Assembly (NCBI GenBank): GCA_964630705.1
Contig: CAZVZH010000199.1
Location: 1 to 8,673 of the forward strand
DNA: 8,673 bases
Source: M3007 sp964630705
GTDB taxonomy: Bacteria > Bacteroidota > Bacteroidia > Chitinophagales > Saprospiraceae
Direction of reading: 5' to 3'
In this document: in pieces, positions 7,401 to 8,673 of the stretch
Layout of the letters: the number at the start of each line of letters is the position of its first letter
Position numbering within the stretch: position 1 is the first letter of the stretch
Position numbers and translations under genes: made by a program
The notes under the pieces: model-generated
Seen by the model: only the letters and a program-made list of their open reading frames with translations
Database searches by the model: none
What the model was told of the DNA's origin: nothing

Positions 7401-8673
7401 GGTGTAGTGCCCGCTCAGGAAGACCAAAACAACCTGACGGTTGGCTTGTATAACGTTACCGTTACCAGCAGTAACGGCTGCACCGCAACGCTGGCGATCA
7501 ACCTGATCGGCCCGGGCGGCTGCGATGTTTGCCCGACTGTTGCTACGCTGACGGCTGCGCCGCAAACGGTGTGCGCAGGCTCGAATGTCACTTTCACGGC
7601 CTCCGGCCTGGCCAATATGGGCAACACCTACGGCATCGAATTCAAATCGTCGCCGACAGCCCTGGCCAATCCCTATGTAGGCGGTACGACCATTGCGGTT
7701 GTCCCCAACGCCGGCTTAGGCGGCGGCGGCACTTCGGCTCAAACGTCGATTACGGCCAACACGCCCGGCACCTTGTTTATCTATGCTATTTTGTCGCCGA
7801 CGCCGCTGGACCCGACTTGCCGGCCCTTCGCTCAAACGACGCAAACCACCAACCCGATTCCCAATGTAAACCCGGTGGCCAACCAAACCTACTGCTCCGG
7901 CAGCGCGGTGCCCTCGGTGGTGTTTACAAGCACTACTCCGGGAGCGGTCTTCTCTTGGTCGCGTACTGCTGAGCCCATCGGTTTGGGTGCCAACAGCGGC
8001 ACGGGTAATGTTCCGTCGTTTACGGCTACTAACACAACTGGCGCCCCGTTGACGAGTACCTTCAGCGTGGTAGCCACCTATACGCAAAATGGCGTCACTT
8101 GCACGGGTACGCCCATCCAGTTCACCATCACGGTCAATCCGGTTCCGACGGTAAATGCGGTGGCCAACCAAACCTACTGCGTGGGCTCGAACGTTCCCTC
8201 GGTAGTATTCACCAGCAACGTCCCGGGTGCCATCTTTAGCTGGTCGCGCACGAATGAGGCGATCGGCCTGGCTGCCAACAGTGGCACGGGCAACGTGCCG
8301 GCTTTCACAGCAACCAATGCGGGTACGGCGCCGCTGACGAGCACCTTCTCGGTAGTGGCCACCTATACGAACAACGGGGTAACCTGCACGGGTACGCCGA
8401 TCCAGTTTACGATCACGGTGAACCCGACGCCGACGGTGGCTGGGGTCGCCAACCAGGTAGTGTGCAACGGCGCAGCCACCACGGCGGTGAATTTCACGGG
8501 CGCAGTACCGGGCACGGTGTTCAACTGGACGAACAATAATACGACGATTGGCCTGGCTGCCAGCGGCACGGGCAACATCGCATCGTTTACGGCGGTGAAC
8601 GCCGGCGGGGCGCCAGTGACGGCCACGATCACCGTGACGCCGGTGTACACCAACAACGGGGTGAACTGCTCGG
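1443..8673 (+). CDS. Giant secreted multidomain adhesin-like surface protein, 3' end beyond window
   Basis: One frame is open from ATG 1443 to the last base without a stop: 2410 codons plus one base. A second in-frame ATG lies at 1449; 1443 is preferred as the first, and neither has a Shine-Dalgarno sequence. Residues 1-44 are a long signal peptide (hydrophobic core at about 26-39, cleavage after LQA). Domain order: jelly-roll-like domain (45-242), beta-helix module 1 (243-1026), Ig-like linker (1027-1166), beta-helix module 2 (1167-1690), Ig-like domain (1691-1773), two 89-aa repeats (1774-1951), SprB-like unit (1952-2031), Ig-like stretch (2032-2142), 95-aa PKD-like repeats (2143 onward). 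Composition is rich in Thr, Ser, Gly, Asn, Ala and Val and poor in Lys, as usual for extracellular beta proteins. No catalytic motif is visible. Such proteins in Bacteroidota are commonly exported by the type IX system and serve in adhesion or gliding; that role is inferred, because the C-terminal sorting domain is not in view. Confidence 0.97.
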   Translation, partial: MKMNNIYNNFLHVATNCPNRTKLFRAISVTGLALITVLFHTLQAQTTIISASGDGGFENGSTFAANGWTLANGTGITNQWFIGTVPAGFTNQSAFVSNDNGVSWSYTNSSVSVVHFYRDVTFPAGETNIQLSFNWQALGEASSWDALMVSLAPTTYTPVASTTSLGTGALAAPAVTLIQLWNTTSVQTANLSIPGSLVGNCSAPVTLRLIFTWKNDGSGGTPPPAAIDNISLTSQSGGTPLNGTFTVGPTGTYSTLGAAVADLNAKGAGGPVVFELQSTYTSAGETYPIVLGPYCNASSVNTATIRPAAGATGLAITGGNAGPTIDISSGNWWRIDGRPGGAGTAKELTVSNTSTSGQAVRFINDGSNNSIRYVTLTGVNTSTVSGVVLFSTTTLPNGNRNNLIDNCDIRDGATTPVNGIYGSGTSTTTDTYNSNNTISNCNIFNYYSATSSHNGINLSTANTGYIITGNSFYQTASRSTTGTVTAILLSSTLNNGFTISGNFIGGTAPNAAGGPLTYTGGAIIRAFQITVGTLSTTNIQNNTFQNISVTSTSTSAAQSMISLLTGRLNCSNNIIGSQTSTNNIVFSLSGSAARLQAILAGTGTPEQTTVNGNTIGGMALIVTGAPATVPAFFVVSMQGTTVGHTFTFNNNVIGSPTVPNSITSDANSNLAGIITFSNALDQSFQNNTIQNLTNTSTGTGASVNGMLLQGSGTSPAFLGTFTAVGNTIRNLSTSSASTTFVSAVGMSVSGTAQTTGSNLISQNTLHSIANTNASAATLAIAALFNVPTVIPTTVSRNFMHSVTLSTSAGTGVIRGIQINGGNASYQNNMVRMGINPDGTDITAGYAITGITETGTSASNIYHNSVYVGGVGVGGSSNTFAFTSGSTAAGRNYRNNIFSNVRSNGAGTGKHYAINVAGTAPNPAGLISEYNLLRAAGTGGFIGLFNAVDQTTLADWRTATGNDWNSITGNPQFINPAGSATTVDLHIQPATATPVEGAGALIANVTLDFDGQTRSAFTPVDLGADGGNFVINDISAPGISYTNLPNACGTGNILLSGVSITDATGVPTAGALIPRIYYRKGAGSWFSQPGTLSGGSGTNGTWNFTIVVADMGGITPGDVISYYVIAQDLAAPSNIGSYLGGVVATDVNTVTTHPAVTFTSTVLNALSGTYTVGVGGNFSTLTAAIAAYNNGCVNGPVVFSLIDANYPSETFPIAINQVIGANATNTLTIRPAAGNTATISGSSATCIINLNGADFVIIDGSNAGGSDRNLNLSNTSTAANTAVVCVSSLGAGLGAVNDVIKNCNITGGSNSVTSTFGIYAGGTTISTTGAGADNDNLTIENNSIIRAYYGIYASGTAATSSGGLDNLTINNNLVGPAVLTGTDNIGFSGIRVLNALTVTVNGNTVRNLVTTSATSTGGVYLASNVNGATVSQNTFNNITSSGSSSGTSAINAIFLGTTVINANVTRNLIQTVSNTSTSGYGARAIIVNTATAASNITLANNMISNVFSYSDASNIYWPIGIDIDGSSGGVNVYYNTVNLFGSQPGLSSATGAAAMFVNTSGTNINVKNNIFTNSYDNTGSTTDKSYAIYSVSASSVYATINNNNYFASGPVGVLGFLSSDRTTLASWQSATGQDGMSFSVAANYVSNDDLHLVNNTNQCLDGGGMPVAGLTVDIDGQTRNATNPDIGADEFTNPDLSLSVSEASGLTPNDGITCSGATVTLTGTGGGTYSWSTGFNGNPLVVNPASTTPYTVTVTNGTCTDVLSVTITVNPLPTAFAVTGGGAYCAPGAGVPVGLAGSESGISYQLKRAGVNVGAPVPGTGAALSFGNQTVAGNYTVSASNAATGCSADMTGSATVTANPTPAAFAVTGGGTYCAPGAGLPVGLSGSETGVNYQLQLNGSNTGAPIAGTGAAISFGNQTAAGTYTVIATATNGGCTANMTGSATITANQKPVLTETHVEPTSCIAANGSIDLTATGVGPFTYNWTGLGVVPAQEDQNNLTVGLYNVTVTSSNGCTATLAINLIGPGGCDVCPTVATLTAAPQTVCAGSNVTFTASGLANMGNTYGIEFKSSPTALANPYVGGTTIAVVPNAGLGGGGTSAQTSITANTPGTLFIYAILSPTPLDPTCRPFAQTTQTTNPIPNVNPVANQTYCSGSAVPSVVFTSTTPGAVFSWSRTAEPIGLGANSGTGNVPSFTATNTTGAPLTSTFSVVATYTQNGVTCTGTPIQFTITVNPVPTVNAVANQTYCVGSNVPSVVFTSNVPGAIFSWSRTNEAIGLAANSGTGNVPAFTATNAGTAPLTSTFSVVATYTNNGVTCTGTPIQFTITVNPTPTVAGVANQVVCNGAATTAVNFTGAVPGTVFNWTNNNTTIGLAASGTGNIASFTAVNAGGAPVTATITVTPVYTNNGVNCS
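1575..2168 (+). other. N-terminal jelly-roll-like domain of the giant protein (residues 45-242)
   Basis: The mature protein opens with a pattern common at the start of exported Bacteroidota proteins: a GFENGSTFAANGW block, a tryptophan-bearing NQWFIGT strand, SAFVSNDNG, HFYRDVTFPAGETN, then QLSFNWQALGE and a closing AIDNISL strand. This spacing resembles MAM/jelly-roll carbohydrate-binding or anchor domains. Two aromatic positions (the W of NGW and of NQW) are where ligand-binding residues often sit, but binding is not demonstrated. It leads into the first beta-helix through a short SGGTPLN linker. Confidence 0.65.
2169..4520 (+). other. Right-handed parallel beta-helix module 1 (residues 243-1026)
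   Basis: The module opens with GTFTVGPTGTYSTLGAAVAD, then PVVFEL and TIRPAAG, the usual entry to such helices in Bacteroidota. It continues with many short turns holding Asn ladders, such as NNTFQNI (residue 541 onward), NNTIQNL (686 onward), GNTIRNL and QNTLHSI. It ends with a DFDGQTR block and DLGADGG near residue 1020. At about 784 residues it is long for one helix. No Asp/His catalytic set of a polysaccharide lyase or pectinase is apparent, so a structural or binding role is favoured. Confidence 0.75.
4521..4940 (+). other. Ig-like linker domain between the two beta-helices (residues 1027-1166)
   Basis: The segment contains PGISYTNLPNACG, a VSITDATGVP strand, PRIYYRKGAGSW and GDVISYYVIAQD near residue 1116-1127. 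This reads as a beta-sandwich of the fibronectin/Ig type that often sits between or after beta-helices in exported Bacteroidota proteins. It probably acts as a rigid spacer. Assignment is from pattern only. Confidence 0.55.
4941..6512 (+). other. Right-handed parallel beta-helix module 2 (residues 1167-1690)
   Basis: It opens with GTYTVGVGGNFSTLTAAIAA, PVVFSL and TIRPAAG, matching the opening of module 1 almost motif for motif, with TIRPAAG at nearly the same offset (60 against 61 residues). Asn-rich turns follow, including NGNTVRNL, SQNTFNNI and NNMISNV. It closes with DIDGQTRNATNPDIGADEF, the standard end motif of this helix type. It is about 260 residues shorter than module 1, so turns have been gained or lost since duplication. 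Confidence 0.8.
6513..6761 (+). other. First Ig-like/PKD-like domain after the helices (residues 1691-1773)
   Basis: The segment has the layout C-S-G-A-T-V-T-L near residue 1713, a TYSWSTG strand, then TTPYTVTVTNGTCTD and a closing ITVNPLPT linker. This is the common bacterial Ig-like form with one cysteine early and one late, found in tandem in Bacteroidota surface proteins. It starts the repeat stalk. Confidence 0.65.
6762..7295 (+). repeat. Two tandem 89-aa Ig-like repeats (residues 1774-1951)
   Basis: Copy 1 is 6762-7028 and copy 2 is 7029-7295, both exactly 267 bp. By hand alignment 61 of 89 residues are identical with no gap. Shared motifs are AFAVTGGG, YCAPGAG, PVGL, GSE, GTGAA, SFGNQT, YTV and MTGSAT. 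Each copy has a cysteine near its start (1784 in copy 1) and one about 61 residues later (1845), which could form a disulfide outside the cell. Confidence 0.85.
7296..7535 (+). other. SprB-like repeat unit (residues 1952-2031)
   Basis: The unit reads SCIAANGSIDLTATG, then PFTYNWTG, NNLTVGLYNVTVTSSNGCT. This is the signature of the SprB repeat, named for the Flavobacterium johnsoniae gliding adhesin SprB. Only one unit is present here, between two other repeat types. It supports surface export and an adhesive role but does not by itself show gliding motility. The tail GPGGCDVCP adds two close cysteines of unknown role. Confidence 0.65.
7536..7868 (+). other. Divergent Ig-like stretch (residues 2032-2142)
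   Basis: It begins TVATLTAAPQTVCAGSNVTF, has a glycine-rich loop (GLGGGGTS) and ends PTCRPFAQTTQT before the 95-aa array. The early cysteine and strand spacing suggest an Ig-like fold, but it is longer than its neighbours and matches neither repeat type. It may be a worn repeat or a separate domain. Confidence 0.45.
7869..8673 (+). repeat. Array of 95-aa PKD-like repeats, third copy cut by the window end
   Basis: Copies start at 7869, 8154 and 8439, exactly 285 bp apart. Copies 1 and 2 share 80 of 95 residues by hand count without gaps. Copy 3 is more diverged and lacks one residue in the IGLAASGTGN segment. Shared landmarks are VANQ, an early Cys (2151, 2246, 2341), FSW or FNW, IGL, SGTGN, FTA, the NGV motif and a late Cys (2220, 2315, 2409), then PIQFTITVNP in the two complete copies. 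This matches the PKD-like repeats common in long Bacteroidota surface proteins. The array probably continues past the window. Confidence 0.88.

Noticed and set aside
7529..7972. Plus-strand open frame of 147 codons in another frame within the stalk region
   Set aside because: It overlaps the well-supported repeat frame completely and its product shows no family features.

Overview
The window looks like part of a Bacteroidota chromosome, most likely from the Saprospiria/Chitinophagia side of the phylum (inference). Neither protein start has a Shine-Dalgarno-like sequence. The main gene encodes a giant exported protein built from modules typical of that phylum: a jelly-roll-like N-terminal domain, parallel beta-helix modules ending in a DIGADEF-type motif, a SprB-like unit and PKD-like/Ig-like repeats. 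No RNA gene, CRISPR array or transposase gene was found.

Layout. Bases 1-57 are the last 18 codons of an unidentified upstream gene. Its stop codon runs into a 7-bp tandem repeat that recurs in inverted orientation (56-166), and a strong intrinsic terminator follows (198-236). Bases 237-863 contain no convincing gene. They hold an imperfect inverted repeat of about 46 bp per arm (311-475), resembling a small non-autonomous element, and two abutting hairpins (736-774). A small secreted protein of unknown function lies at 864-1340 (158 aa). After a 102-bp gap, one reading frame opens at 1443 and stays open to the last base, giving at least 2410 codons. Its end lies outside the window.

The giant protein reads, in order: signal peptide; N-terminal jelly-roll-like domain; beta-helix module 1 (about 784 aa); an Ig-like linker; beta-helix module 2 (about 524 aa); an Ig-like domain; two 89-aa repeats; one SprB-like unit; another Ig-like stretch; then an array of 95-aa PKD-like repeats that the window cuts in its third copy. 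This is the layout of a type IX-secreted surface adhesin or cell-surface filament. The C-terminal sorting domain that would prove it lies downstream. The small secreted protein is on the same strand with no clear terminator between, so the two may be co-transcribed, but nothing in the sequence shows a functional link.

The window does not show a demonstrably new system. The most unusual points are the size and mosaic structure of the adhesin, adjacent repeats with highly conserved protein sequence but extensively different codons, a rise in G+C along the gene, the two non-coding repeat structures upstream, and the uncharacterised small secreted protein.
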